A stretch of 64,000 nt of DNA from Burkholderiales bacterium UBA2463 (GTDB lineage Bacteria; Pseudomonadota; Gammaproteobacteria; Burkholderiales; Burkholderiaceae_A), in assembly GCA_002342295.1 (NCBI GenBank), contig DDPR01000010.1:57394-121393 (forward strand), read 5' to 3'. The notes below the pieces were generated by a model. It was not told the origin of the DNA and did not search any database. It worked only from the letters and a program-made list of their open reading frames with translations. Made by a program: the position numbers and the translations under genes. Of this stretch, positions 9,115 through 17,409 are shown piece by piece; position 1 is the first letter of the stretch; every line of letters begins with the position of its first letter.

Positions 9115-9567
9115 TTAGGCAGCCTCTCCAATGACGCGAACCTGGATAGTGGCCACCACGTCTGTATGGGGAGCCACCTCGACGCTGTAGTCGCCAACCG
9201 CCTTGAGCGGACCATTGGGCATGCGAATCTGAGCCTTTCCAACGGTGAGGCCGAGCGTCCGCAGTGCCTCGGAGAGGTCGAAGTTGGTGACCGACCCAAA
9301 GAGCCGCCCGTCCACACCGGCCTTCTGACGGACCTCCACGAGCTTGCCCTCCAATTGGCTAGCCAAGACTCGGGCGGCCGCCAAACGCTCCTCGGCAGCC
9401 TTCTCTAACTCAGCGCGACGAGCCTCAAACTCCGCAATCGCAGTCTGAGTGGCGCGGCGAGCCATGCCTTGAGGGATCAGGAAATTGCGGGCGTAACCGT
9501 CTTTCACTCGAACCACTTCGCCGAGCTGACCCAGATTCGAGATTTTTTCCAGAAGAATGACTTGCAT
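9115..9567 (-). CDS. rplI: 50S ribosomal protein L9
   Basis: A 150-residue ribosomal protein that binds 23S rRNA. The N-terminal domain MQVILLEKISNLGQLGEVV with KDGYARNFLIPQGMA is the L9 signature, followed by a long helix and a C-terminal domain. It is fourth in the conserved cluster rpsF-priB-rpsR-rplI and is followed by dnaB. Confidence 0.97.
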   Translation of the reverse strand: MQVILLEKISNLGQLGEVVRVKDGYARNFLIPQGMARRATQTAIAEFEARRAELEKAAEERLAAARVLASQLEGKLVEVRQKAGVDGRLFGSVTNFDLSEALRTLGLTVGKAQIRMPNGPLKAVGDYSVEVAPHTDVVATIQVRVIGEAA

Positions 9568-9581
9568 GGTGTCCTCGCGGA

Positions 9582-9857
9582 TTAGTGGTTGTCGGTGAAG
9601 GCGAGGAGCGACAGGTAGCGTGCGCGCTTTATCGCCGTGGTCAGCTGACGCTGATACCGGGCGCTTGTCCCCGTAATACGCGCGGGAATGATCTTGCCGG
9701 TCTCGGTCACGAAGTCTTTGAGCGTGTCAATGTCCTTGTAATCGATCTGCTCAACGCCCTCTGCCGTAAAACGACAGACGCGCTTGCGTTTAAAAAGTGC
9801 GCTCTGCGCGGGCCGCTTGGGACGCTTCTTGTCAAAGGGTTTTTTACCGAAGGCCAT
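9582..9857 (-). CDS. rpsR: 30S ribosomal protein S18
   Basis: A 91-residue ribosomal protein that pairs with S6 on the 30S platform. Residues KRVCRFTAEGVEQIDYKD and the basic C-terminus QRQLTTAIKRARYLSLL are characteristic. The start at 9857 gives the usual MAFGKKPF N-terminus and follows a GGAGA ribosome-binding site. The reading frame is open further upstream, but that part lies over priB. The first 14 bases overlap the end of priB. Confidence 0.96.
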   Translation of the reverse strand: MAFGKKPFDKKRPKRPAQSALFKRKRVCRFTAEGVEQIDYKDIDTLKDFVTETGKIIPARITGTSARYQRQLTTAIKRARYLSLLAFTDNH

Positions 9858-10179
9858 CTTGGTTCTCCATTTCAAATTCAGTGATGTGAAAGATGAGTCC
9901 CGCAGGAGGACTCGACTGCATGTCTTCTCGTGACCGAGCGGCCCTCCTGGGGGCCGCAAATCCGGTGAATCGATAAGCCCCCTCTCCTGCTTGATGGAGC
10001 CGCTCTGCAACCGATCCCACCGCCTTGGCCGGCGCCGCGAAGGACAACGTCCTTTCGAGGCCAGCCTCTCGAACCACGGACTCATGCCAGAGGATGAGTT
10101 CCAGAACGGTCTGACCGCTCGGACTCACGCGATGCGCGCCTCTCGTCAAAATCCGTGCGGTGAGAACCAGTTGGTTCAC
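9844..10179 (-). CDS. priB: Primosomal replication protein N (PriB)
   Basis: A small single-stranded-DNA-binding protein with an OB fold that acts in PriA-dependent replication restart. I start it at the GTG at 10179, giving an N-terminus with NQLVLTARILTRGAHRVSPSG that lines up with known PriB proteins, and a length of 111 residues. A GAGGAT ribosome-binding site lies just upstream; an in-frame start at 10233 would lie inside rpsF. It sits between rpsF and rpsR as in E. coli. Confidence 0.9.
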   Translation of the reverse strand: MNQLVLTARILTRGAHRVSPSGQTVLELILWHESVVREAGLERTLSFAAPAKAVGSVAERLHQAGEGAYRFTGFAAPRRAARSREDMQSSPPAGLIFHITEFEMENQDGLR

Positions 10180-10189
10180 CAGCCTATCC

Positions 10190-10555
10190 TCAGGCCTGAG
10201 GCACCTCCGAAGCAACCTTTCGGGCCTCTTCACGCTGGATGACTTTCAGCATGGGTGAGGGTGCGGTCTCAGCCTTTTTCATCTTCACCACGAGGTGTCG
10301 AATCACGGCGTCGTTGAAACGAAACGCATGTTCAAGTTCGTCCAACTCCTCTTGGCCGCACTCAATGTTCATAAGCACATAGTGCGCCTTGGCAATCTTC
10401 TCAATAGGGTAGGCGAGTTGCCGACGACCCCAGTCCTCAAGACGGTGGATGCGACCGCCCTTGGCCGTCACCATCGCTGAGTACTTTTCGATCATGGGGG
10501 GAACCTGTTCACTCTGATCGGGGTGAACAATAAAAACCACTTCGTAGTGGCGCAT
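10190..10555 (-). CDS. rpsF: 30S ribosomal protein S6
   Basis: A 121-residue ribosomal protein, partner of S18. The N-terminus MRHYEVVFIVHPDQSEQV and the segment AKAHYVLMNIE are typical. The ATG at 10555 is preceded by AAGGAG seven bases away; an in-frame ATG at 10588 has no such site. This is the first gene of the rpsF-priB-rpsR-rplI operon. The 83 bases upstream may hold the S6:S18 autoregulatory leader. Confidence 0.96.
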   Translation of the reverse strand: MRHYEVVFIVHPDQSEQVPPMIEKYSAMVTAKGGRIHRLEDWGRRQLAYPIEKIAKAHYVLMNIECGQEELDELEHAFRFNDAVIRHLVVKMKKAETAPSPMLKVIQREEARKVASEVPQA

Positions 10556-10638
10556 ACACACACTCCTTGAACTCACGGTAAAAGCCACCCAAGTAAGCGC
10601 GCGAGGGCGCCCTGGTGTGGCAAGGGACGCAAATGTTA

Positions 10639-11586
10639 TCAGACTGGGGTCAAAAGCGGGCGTCCCTGAGCATGCGCAATAAGATTGTCTGCAGCCAGAC
10701 TCACCATCCGGCCCCGGGTGGCACCGGACGAACTCGCAATATGTGGCGTCAGAACAACATTTTGAAATCCGAGCAGGCGTGCATCGAGCTTGGGCTCCCC
10801 TTCGAAGACATCCAGGCCGGCTGCACGAATCTTGTTTGCTGAGAGCGCCGAGACCAGGTCTGCGTCGTTCACAACGCCACCTCTCGCAATGTTGATGAGG
10901 CAGGCCGTTGGCTTCATGAGTGCGAGTTCGGCCGCCGACACCAGATGATGCGTCTCGGGCGAATAGGGCACCACCAACATCACAAAATCAGACTCTCTGA
11001 AGAGGGTCGGCTTGTCCACCCACTGAGCATCCGTCGCATCAGAGGGGCGCCGATTGTGATAGATCACCCTCATCCTGAAGCCCTGGGCGCGACGTGCAAT
11101 CGCGCTGCCAATTCGTCCCATGCCAACGATTCCGAGTGTCGCGCCAAACACATCCACTCCATTGAACTGATCGAAGGACCATCCCGTCCACTGACCCGAT
11201 CTCACATAGCGCTCGGACTCCGATACGCGTCTTGCAGTGGCCATGAGCAAGGCCCATCCGAAGTCGGCCGTGGTCTCGGTTAGCACATCCGGGGTGTTGG
11301 TGACCGGAATTCCGCGAGCCCGACAGGCCGCAAGGTCGATGTTGTTCGTGCCGACCGCCCCAGTAGCGACCAGGCGCAGTCGGGGGGCCGCAGCAATGAC
11401 ATCGGCATCGATCCGATCGGCCACGGTGCAAAAAAGATAGTCGGCATTGACGATCTTTGCGAGCAGCTCGTCCTTTTGAGTCGGTGTGTCGAGCTCTTGG
11501 TTATGAGAAATCGTGAAAACGCTGCCCAGTCGTTCGAGAGCATCGGAATAAATTCGGCGGGTAACCAGAAGGTGGGGCTTGGTCAT
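10639..11586 (-). CDS. D-isomer-specific 2-hydroxyacid dehydrogenase
   Basis: A 315-residue NAD(P)-dependent dehydrogenase of the GhrB/glyoxylate-hydroxypyruvate reductase type. It has the nucleotide-binding motif GIVGMGRIGSAIA and the catalytic triad Arg (NIARGG), Glu (DVFEGEP) and His (LTPHIAS). The substrate is likely a small 2-ketoacid such as glyoxylate, hydroxypyruvate or 2-ketogluconate. Its start overlaps the stop of the LutC-type gene by 4 bases, so the two are probably translated together, which hints at 2-hydroxyacid metabolism. Confidence 0.88.
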   Translation of the reverse strand: MTKPHLLVTRRIYSDALERLGSVFTISHNQELDTPTQKDELLAKIVNADYLFCTVADRIDADVIAAAPRLRLVATGAVGTNNIDLAACRARGIPVTNTPDVLTETTADFGWALLMATARRVSESERYVRSGQWTGWSFDQFNGVDVFGATLGIVGMGRIGSAIARRAQGFRMRVIYHNRRPSDATDAQWVDKPTLFRESDFVMLVVPYSPETHHLVSAAELALMKPTACLINIARGGVVNDADLVSALSANKIRAAGLDVFEGEPKLDARLLGFQNVVLTPHIASSSGATRGRMVSLAADNLIAHAQGRPLLTPV

Positions 11587-12284
11587 TGGGGACTCTCAAT
11601 CATGATGAGGTGGACTCGGTAGGGCCCGTGAGCACCGAGCACGAGCGTCTGCTCAATGTCCGCTGTGCGAGAGGGGCCAGAAATAAAATTGAGGGCGCGA
11701 GGCATCTCGGACCGCTGGGATCGGAGACGCTCGAAAACATCTTCCATATAAGCGACCACCTGGCTGGCCCGAACCACTGCAACGTGCGTCTCGGGCAGTA
11801 AGGCCATGGATGCGGGAGAGTCAGGCCCAGAGAGCAGCGCCAGGGTGCCTGTCTCGGCCACCGCAGCAAAGCACCCCGTCAGGCCAACCAGATCGGGCTC
11901 GGGCTCATCCCGGACGGGCGCACGAAAGGCGGCCTCAATCCCGGCGCCCGCCCAGTCAAGACCGGAGAACTCTGGCCAGGCCACCAGCCGGGCCGGAAGC
12001 GCATGATGATCCAGAAATCGGCTCACCACACCAGGAATATCCTGCAGCCCTCGCGCAAGATCGACCGTGGCCGAGAGTCGAGCGGACTGGGCCATGAACC
12101 GCGCGAGCAGGGTGTCTGGGTCCAGCTCGGGTTGAGGTCCAACCGGGTGCTGCTTCACGTAGCTTCGCGCCCTCAGGAACTCCGTAGCAGCACTGGACTC
12201 AGGGTGATTGAGCGAGGCGCGAATGCGGGCAAGGACCCGTTCACGGCTGCGCTGAGAGGTTTCAAGGAGATCCATAAAGGCCAT
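11583..12284 (-). CDS. LUD-domain protein, LutC/YkgG family
   Basis: A protein of about 233 residues with the LutC pattern: N-terminal ARIRASL helix, the central segment GLTGCFAAVAETGTLALLSGPDSP and the C-terminal NFISGPSRTADIEQTLVLGAHGP. LutC forms the LutABC L-lactate oxidation complex with iron-sulfur proteins LutA and LutB, neither of which is next to it here. The start is uncertain: ATG 12284, ATG 12275 and GTG 12317 are in frame and none has a good ribosome-binding site. GATAAT just upstream of 12284 may be a -10 box. It is divergent from the ferredoxin gene. Confidence 0.82.
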   Translation of the reverse strand: MAFMDLLETSQRSRERVLARIRASLNHPESSAATEFLRARSYVKQHPVGPQPELDPDTLLARFMAQSARLSATVDLARGLQDIPGVVSRFLDHHALPARLVAWPEFSGLDWAGAGIEAAFRAPVRDEPEPDLVGLTGCFAAVAETGTLALLSGPDSPASMALLPETHVAVVRASQVVAYMEDVFERLRSQRSEMPRALNFISGPSRTADIEQTLVLGAHGPYRVHLIMIESPQ

Positions 12285-12346
12285 GTAGGTAAACTGTTGG
12301 ACTAGATTATCAGCCACTTACAGGGCCTCGAGCCCCGCTCACTGCC

Positions 12347-12670
12347 ATGACCCACGTTGTTACAGAATCTTGCATCAAGTGCCGCTACACCGACTGCGTC
12401 GATGTGTGCCCGGTTGACTGCTTCCGAAAGGGCCCAAATTTTCTCGTCATCGACCCCGATGAGTGCATCGACTGCGCGGTTTGTATTCCCGAGTGCCCCG
12501 TGAATGCCATCTACGCGGAGGAGGATGTTCCAGACGATCAGCGGGACTTTATCGCCCTGAATGTAGAGCTCTCCAAGCTTTGGCCGAGCATTACCCGTCT
12601 GGAGCCCCACCCCGCCGATGCCGATGAGTGGGCTCCGGTGAAGGATAAGCGACATCTGCTTGAGCGCTAG
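12347..12670 (+). CDS. fdxA: Seven-iron ferredoxin (3Fe-4S / 4Fe-4S), FdxA type
   Basis: A 107-residue electron carrier very like Azotobacter ferredoxin I. Clusters are held by cysteines in ESCIKCRYTDCVDVCPVDC and in CIDCAVCIPECP. The spacing in the first motif, with an extra Cys at residue 12, fits a 3Fe-4S plus 4Fe-4S pair. The C-terminal tail with WPSITRLEPHPADADEW is typical of the long form. A ferredoxin-NADP reductase starts 6 bases after the stop, so the two probably form an electron-transfer pair. Confidence 0.95.
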   Translation: MTHVVTESCIKCRYTDCVDVCPVDCFRKGPNFLVIDPDECIDCAVCIPECPVNAIYAEEDVPDDQRDFIALNVELSKLWPSITRLEPHPADADEWAPVKDKRHLLER

Positions 12671-12676
12671 ACGGTC

Positions 12677-13474
12677 GTGGGATTGACCGGCGCAGCCACC
12701 GGCCAGCCCAAGACCACATCGGTGCGCATCACCGATGTGTGGTCATGGACCCCAACACTGTTTTCTTTCCGTTCAGAGCGTCCCGCCGGATTTCGCTTCG
12801 CGGCCGGTCAGTTTGCGCGACTCGGGGTGTCATCGCAGGGTCCTGGCGCGCCGCCAGATGTGTGGCGAGCCTACTCGATGGTCTCCGGCCCCTTCGATGA
12901 GCACCTCGAGTTTTACTCGGTGGTGGTCCCTGGGGGTGCCTTCACAAGTCGACTCAGCGCCCTGCGAGTGGGCGACCCCCTCCACATCGAGTTGCAGGCT
13001 CACGGGTTTCTCACACTCGATCGCTTCCCACTCTCGGGAGACCTTTGGATGCTGGGTTCGGGCACGGGGCTCGCCCCCTTCTTGTCACTTCTGGGTGACC
13101 CACAGACCTGGGAGTCCTTTGACCGGATCGTATTGGTGCACAGCGTTCGCTTCACGCAAGACCTCGCCTACGCGAAGTGGCTTGCTGAACTGGCCGAGCA
13201 CCCAATTTTTGGACCATGGGCATCCAAACTCCGAATTCAACCGGTCGTGACCCGAGAGCACTCGAACCACCCAAGCATGCGCGTACCAGAGCTCATCACC
13301 TCGGGGGCCCTGGAGGATCTCGTGGGCTGCGCGCTCACCCCCGAGCGATCAAAAATTATGCTTTGCGGGAATCCAGAAATGGTGAGGGACTGCCGCAACG
13401 CATTGAAATCCATGGGTTTCACCTCTGCCCGACGAGATCGTCTAGGACAAATCGCCACGGAAAATTACTGGTAA
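12677..13474 (+). CDS. fpr: Ferredoxin-NADP reductase
   Basis: A flavoprotein that passes electrons between NADPH and ferredoxin. The 265-residue protein shows the FAD motif RAYSMVSGP, the NADP motif GSGTGLAPFLSLL, and the C-terminal CGNPEMV ending in ENYW, as in bacterial FprA-type reductases with an aromatic end. It starts at a GTG 6 bases after fdxA. A second, distinct member of the family lies at 48866-49642. Confidence 0.92.
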   Translation: MGLTGAATGQPKTTSVRITDVWSWTPTLFSFRSERPAGFRFAAGQFARLGVSSQGPGAPPDVWRAYSMVSGPFDEHLEFYSVVVPGGAFTSRLSALRVGDPLHIELQAHGFLTLDRFPLSGDLWMLGSGTGLAPFLSLLGDPQTWESFDRIVLVHSVRFTQDLAYAKWLAELAEHPIFGPWASKLRIQPVVTREHSNHPSMRVPELITSGALEDLVGCALTPERSKIMLCGNPEMVRDCRNALKSMGFTSARRDRLGQIATENYW

Positions 13475-13526
13475 CAGACACTCAAAGTGCTACTCTGAAA
13501 CATCGCACAGAGAGAAGGGTTTGGCC

Positions 13527-14831
13527 GTGCTTTATCAACTTCACGACTGGCAGCGCTCGCTTCTCAGGCCTGCATCCGACTGGGCGCAGGGACTCGCCTC
13601 GCTCTACACGAACCCTCTTTCGCCGCTGTCCTACTCCCCACTGTCTCGGCGTATCGCGGCCTCTCTCGAACTGGCCCACCGCCTCGGAAAAGACTACGAG
13701 AAGCCGGCCTGGCGCATCGACTCGGTAGAGACCTCTGCAGGAACCATGGAGGTGCGAGTGACAACGGCCCGCTCGCTCCCCTTTTGCAATCTGCTCCACT
13801 TTCAAAAGCATCACGCCAGCCGAAAAAATGTTGATTCCGGTCCGAAGGTGCTGATCGTTGCGCCCCTGTCGGGGCACCACGCGACGCTGCTGCGAGACAC
13901 CGTTCGCACGCTCCTCTCGGAGCACGATGTCTACATCACCGACTGGATCGACGCTCGCATGGTTCCGCTGGTGGAGGGCGACTTCCACCTCGATGACTAC
14001 GTCGCTTATATCGAGGAATTCATCCGACTCCTCAGCCCCTCTCTTCATGTCATCTCGGTCTGCCAGCCAACGGTTCCCGTGCTGGCCGCGGTCTCCCTAA
14101 TGGCCTCTCGAGGCGAGCCTCAGGCGCCCCTGACCATGACCATGATGGGGGGGCCCATCGACACACGAGTGGGCGAGACCAAGGTCAACGATCTCGCAAA
14201 ATCTCACACCCTCTCGTGGTTCGATCGAAACGTCATCTTCACTGTGCCTCAGCGCTACCCAGGCCACCTGCGCCGCGTCTATCCCGGCTTCCTGCAGCAT
14301 GCGGGGTTTATCGCCATGAATCCGGCGCGACACGCAAGCTCTCACTGGGACTTTTTTCGCCAACTCCTAAAAGGCGATGACGACCAGAGCGTCGAGGCCC
14401 ACCGAGAGTTCTACGACGAATACAACGCGGTGCTGGATCTTGCGGGGGAGTTCTACCTCGACACCATCAAGACAGTCTTTCAAGAACACCTCCTCCCGCG
14501 CGGCCTCTGGGATGTCAAAGGAGAGCGTGTTCGGCCCCATGACATCACGCGGACGGCGCTTCTGACCATTGAAGGCGAATTTGACGACATCTCGGGTCGG
14601 GGACAGACCGAGGCGGCCCATGAGCTCTGCTCCGGCATCCCCCAGGCACATCGAAAACACGCGCTGATCGAGGGCGCGGGCCACTATGGCATCTTCAGCG
14701 GAAAGCGCTGGAGAAGCGTCGTCGCGCCCACCATCGCTCAATTTATCGCTGCGCACCCCTCACCGCTTGCGCCCGCCGCAGGCCGGCGGGGAAAGGCATC
14801 CAAACTCGATGAGCGAGCCAAGGCCGCCTGA
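13527..14831 (+). CDS. phaZ: Intracellular polyhydroxyalkanoate depolymerase
   Basis: Degrades stored polyhydroxyalkanoate granules in the cytoplasm. I start it at the GTG at 13527, giving the family N-terminus (V/M)LYQLHDWQRSLLRP; GAAGGG lies 8 bases upstream, and a TTG 6 bases earlier is too close to it. The 434-residue protein has a cysteine nucleophile, Cys179 in VISVCQP, where lipases have serine, as in Ralstonia PhaZ. Asp in GEFDDISG and His in GAGHYGIFSG complete the triad. No signal peptide. The last 23 bases overlap rnfB. Confidence 0.92.
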   Translation: MLYQLHDWQRSLLRPASDWAQGLASLYTNPLSPLSYSPLSRRIAASLELAHRLGKDYEKPAWRIDSVETSAGTMEVRVTTARSLPFCNLLHFQKHHASRKNVDSGPKVLIVAPLSGHHATLLRDTVRTLLSEHDVYITDWIDARMVPLVEGDFHLDDYVAYIEEFIRLLSPSLHVISVCQPTVPVLAAVSLMASRGEPQAPLTMTMMGGPIDTRVGETKVNDLAKSHTLSWFDRNVIFTVPQRYPGHLRRVYPGFLQHAGFIAMNPARHASSHWDFFRQLLKGDDDQSVEAHREFYDEYNAVLDLAGEFYLDTIKTVFQEHLLPRGLWDVKGERVRPHDITRTALLTIEGEFDDISGRGQTEAAHELCSGIPQAHRKHALIEGAGHYGIFSGKRWRSVVAPTIAQFIAAHPSPLAPAAGRRGKASKLDERAKAA

Positions 14832-15390
14832 CCTGGTTGAGGCGATCTGCGCCGTCCTCCCCCAAACGCAGTGCCAGAGATGCGGCTATTCAGGGTGCGC
14901 TCCATACGCGGAGGCTCTCGCCCGTCAGGAGGCACTCATTAATCGTTGCCCCCCGGGTGGTCTTGTCGGCATGCAGCGACTGGCCCAAATCACCGGCCAA
15001 GCTCCCCTCGCGATCGATTCAGGGTGCGGACAAGAGAAACCCCTCACCTTGGCCATGATTGACGAGACCCGCTGCATCGGATGTGCGCTCTGCATCGCGG
15101 CCTGCCCGGTGGATGCGATCGTAGGAGGCTTTAAGTTTATGCACACCGTCCTTGCCGAGGACTGCACAGGCTGCGAACTCTGTCTTCCTGCCTGTCCTGT
15201 CGATTGCATCTCGCTTGTCCGACCCAGCCCTGCTCGTGAATGGGCCTCAGAGGATGCAAAGCGCTCGCGCTCACTCCACGAGAGACGGCAGCAACGACTC
15301 GCGCGCGCACCCACCGAATCGCCCCGACCGTCCAGCCGCGCCGACCTCCTCGAGGCCGCTCGAAAGCGTGCCCGCGCTCGGACCTCGTGA
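14809..15390 (+). CDS. rnfB: RnfB-like iron-sulfur protein
   Basis: A 193-residue protein with an N-terminal 4Fe-4S (Fes) domain, CQRCGYSGCAPYAEALA, and two ferredoxin-type clusters, CIGCALCIAACPVDAI and CTGCELCLPACPVDCI. The N-terminal membrane anchor of full RnfB is missing. The rest of the Rnf complex is not nearby; in Burkholderiales this short RnfB usually stands beside nth, as it does here. It may serve as an electron carrier, for example to the iron-sulfur enzyme Nth, but this is inference. The ATG at 14809 overlaps phaZ; the stop overlaps the nth GTG by 4 bases. Confidence 0.88.
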   Translation: MSEPRPPDLVEAICAVLPQTQCQRCGYSGCAPYAEALARQEALINRCPPGGLVGMQRLAQITGQAPLAIDSGCGQEKPLTLAMIDETRCIGCALCIAACPVDAIVGGFKFMHTVLAEDCTGCELCLPACPVDCISLVRPSPAREWASEDAKRSRSLHERRQQRLARAPTESPRPSSRADLLEAARKRARARTS

Positions 15391-16028
15391 ATGCTCAAAA
15401 ACGTCAGGCCATCTTTTCAAGACTGGCCGAGGAGAACCCGCACCCGAAGACGGAGCTTGAGTATCGAACCCCATTTGAGCTCCTGGTGGCCGTCATGCTC
15501 TCGGCCCAGGCCACGGACGCCTCGGTCAATCTGGCCACTCGGAAGCTTTTTGCTCGGGCGAGCACACCAGCCGATATTCTCGCGCTGGGTGAGCGCGGCG
15601 TGCGTCCCTTCATACAAACCATCGGACTCTTCCGGACCAAGGGCAAGCACCTTATTGCAACCTGCCGCCTCCTGATTGAGCGGCATGGCGGCGAAGTCCC
15701 GGAGAGCCGAGAGGCGCTTGAAGCGCTGCCTGGCGTGGGTCGTAAGACGGCCAATGTGGTCCTGAACACGGCCTTCGGCTGGGAGACGTTTGCCGTCGAT
15801 ACCCACATCTTTCGCGTCTCTAACCGAACCAAGATCGCCCCCGGGCGAACGGTTCTTGAGGTGGAGAGGCGGCTTGACCGATTGGTGCCCGAGGGCTATC
15901 GACTCCATGCCCACCACTGGCTCATCTTGCTGGGGCGCTACACCTGCAAGGCGCGTCGGCCAGAATGCTGGCGCTGCCTCATCGCCGACCTCTGCGACTA
16001 CCGACCCAAGCTTTTGGAAAGCAAGTAA
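15387..16028 (+). CDS. nth: Endonuclease III (DNA glycosylase/AP lyase)
   Basis: Removes oxidised pyrimidines from DNA in base excision repair. The 213-residue protein has the helix-hairpin-helix LPGVGRKTANVVL with catalytic Lys, the catalytic Asp in AVDTHIFRVSNR, and the C-terminal 4Fe-4S ligands spaced C-x6-C-x2-C-x5-C. The GTG at 15387 gives the E. coli length and overlaps the rnfB stop. Confidence 0.95.
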   Translation: MNAQKRQAIFSRLAEENPHPKTELEYRTPFELLVAVMLSAQATDASVNLATRKLFARASTPADILALGERGVRPFIQTIGLFRTKGKHLIATCRLLIERHGGEVPESREALEALPGVGRKTANVVLNTAFGWETFAVDTHIFRVSNRTKIAPGRTVLEVERRLDRLVPEGYRLHAHHWLILLGRYTCKARRPECWRCLIADLCDYRPKLLESK

Positions 16029-16031
16029 AGC

Positions 16032-16472
16032 ATGTTCTTTCAACCCAGCCGAGACGAGGTGCGCCTTTTCTTTACTGAGACCTGGCGAAAGATGCAGGCT
16101 CGCGAGCCGCTCACCCCAATTGAGTCGATGGCTTCTGAGTGGCTTGCTCACCATTCGGAATTTCATGAGCTGTTGGGTCACCCAGAGCGGGCCCGAGATG
16201 CCGAATTCAGCGTCGAGGATGGGCGCACCAACCCCTTTCTTCATCTGGCCATGCACCTCTCGATTGCTGAGCAGATCTCGATTGATCAGCCCGCGGGAAT
16301 TCGATCCGTCATGGATGCACTCACCATCAAGACGGGCGACCTTCACGAGGCCATGCATCAGGCCATGGACTGTCTTGCTGAGATGCTCTGGACAGCCCAG
16401 CGTCACGCCACCGCACCGGACCCACAGGGCTACCTCAACTGCCTGAGGCGGCGGGCCAGAGGTTTAAACTAG
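16032..16472 (+). CDS. DUF1841 family protein
   Basis: A 146-residue protein of the DUF1841 family, recognised from FFQPSRDEVRLFF, HPEFH-like HHSEFHELL and NPFLHLAMHLSIAEQ. The family has no known function and is widespread in beta- and gammaproteobacteria, often downstream of nth. It starts 3 bases after nth, so it belongs to the rnfB-nth operon. Histidines are numerous but no catalytic motif can be named. Confidence 0.88.
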   Translation: MFFQPSRDEVRLFFTETWRKMQAREPLTPIESMASEWLAHHSEFHELLGHPERARDAEFSVEDGRTNPFLHLAMHLSIAEQISIDQPAGIRSVMDALTIKTGDLHEAMHQAMDCLAEMLWTAQRHATAPDPQGYLNCLRRRARGLN

Positions 16473-16511
16473 GCTCTCCTCTCCTCGTCTATCGGATCTT
16501 CCACAGGCGCC

Positions 16512-17408
16512 ATGACCACTCCCTCTCGTTCGGCCGGCCACGCTCTTCGCGAGGCACTCGCCTCTGAAAACCCCCTCCAGATCATCGGGGCCATCAACGC
16601 CAATCACGCTCTTCTGGCCAAGCGTGCAGGCTTTCGTGCCATCTATCTCTCGGGAGGCGGCGTCGCGGCGGGTTCGCTCGGCCTGCCCGATCTGGGCATC
16701 TCAACTCTTGAGGACGTCCTCATTGACGTCCGACGAATCACGGATGTCTGCGACACACCCCTGCTCGTCGATGTCGACACAGGATTCGGTGCCTCGGCTT
16801 TCAACATTGCGCGCACCACCCAAAGCATGATCAAGGCCGGTGCAGCCGGCATGCACATTGAAGATCAAGTGGGTGCCAAACGCTGCGGGCACAGGCCGGG
16901 TAAGGCCATTGTCACCGTCCAAGAAATGGTCGACCGAGTCAAGGCCGCTGTGGATGCCCGCACCGATGAGCACTTTCTCATCATGGCGCGCACGGACGCG
17001 CTGGCCGTCGAGGGCCTTCAGTCCGCCATCGATCGCGCATGCGCCTGTGTGGAGGCCGGTGCCGATGCCATCTTTCCAGAGGCCATTACAGAACTCTCTA
17101 TGTATTCCCAGGTTGCCAAGGCTGTGAAGCGTCCGATCCTCGCCAACATCACCGAGTTCGGGGCAACGCCGCTCTTCACCGTGGACGAACTGCGTAGCGC
17201 CAGCGTGAGCATGGTGCTCTATCCGCTCTCGGCCTTTCGCGCCATGAACAAGGCCGCCGATCACGTGTACCGGACCATCCGACATGAGGGCACCCAAAAG
17301 AATGTCGTTGCCTCCATGCAGACGCGCCAGGAGCTGTATGACGCGATTGGCTACTGGGATTTTGAACGCAAACTCGACGCACTCTTTGACCAGAAAGGCT
17401 CTCACTAG
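16512..17408 (+). CDS. prpB: Methylisocitrate lyase
   Basis: Cleaves 2-methylisocitrate to pyruvate and succinate, the last step of the 2-methylcitrate cycle for propionyl-CoA. The 298-residue protein of the isocitrate-lyase/PEP-mutase family carries the active-site loop KRCGHRPG with Cys125, and LVDVDTGFG for metal binding. prpC starts 1 base after the stop. The 39 bases upstream hold no clear promoter or ribosome-binding site, and no PrpR regulator lies nearby. Confidence 0.96.
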   Translation: MTTPSRSAGHALREALASENPLQIIGAINANHALLAKRAGFRAIYLSGGGVAAGSLGLPDLGISTLEDVLIDVRRITDVCDTPLLVDVDTGFGASAFNIARTTQSMIKAGAAGMHIEDQVGAKRCGHRPGKAIVTVQEMVDRVKAAVDARTDEHFLIMARTDALAVEGLQSAIDRACACVEAGADAIFPEAITELSMYSQVAKAVKRPILANITEFGATPLFTVDELRSASVSMVLYPLSAFRAMNKAADHVYRTIRHEGTQKNVVASMQTRQELYDAIGYWDFERKLDALFDQKGSH

Positions 17409-17409
17409 C

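Noticed and set aside
9858..10085. N-terminal extension of rpsR to 10085
   Set aside because: It overlaps priB, lacks ribosomal protein similarity, and the ATG at 9857 has a good ribosome-binding site.
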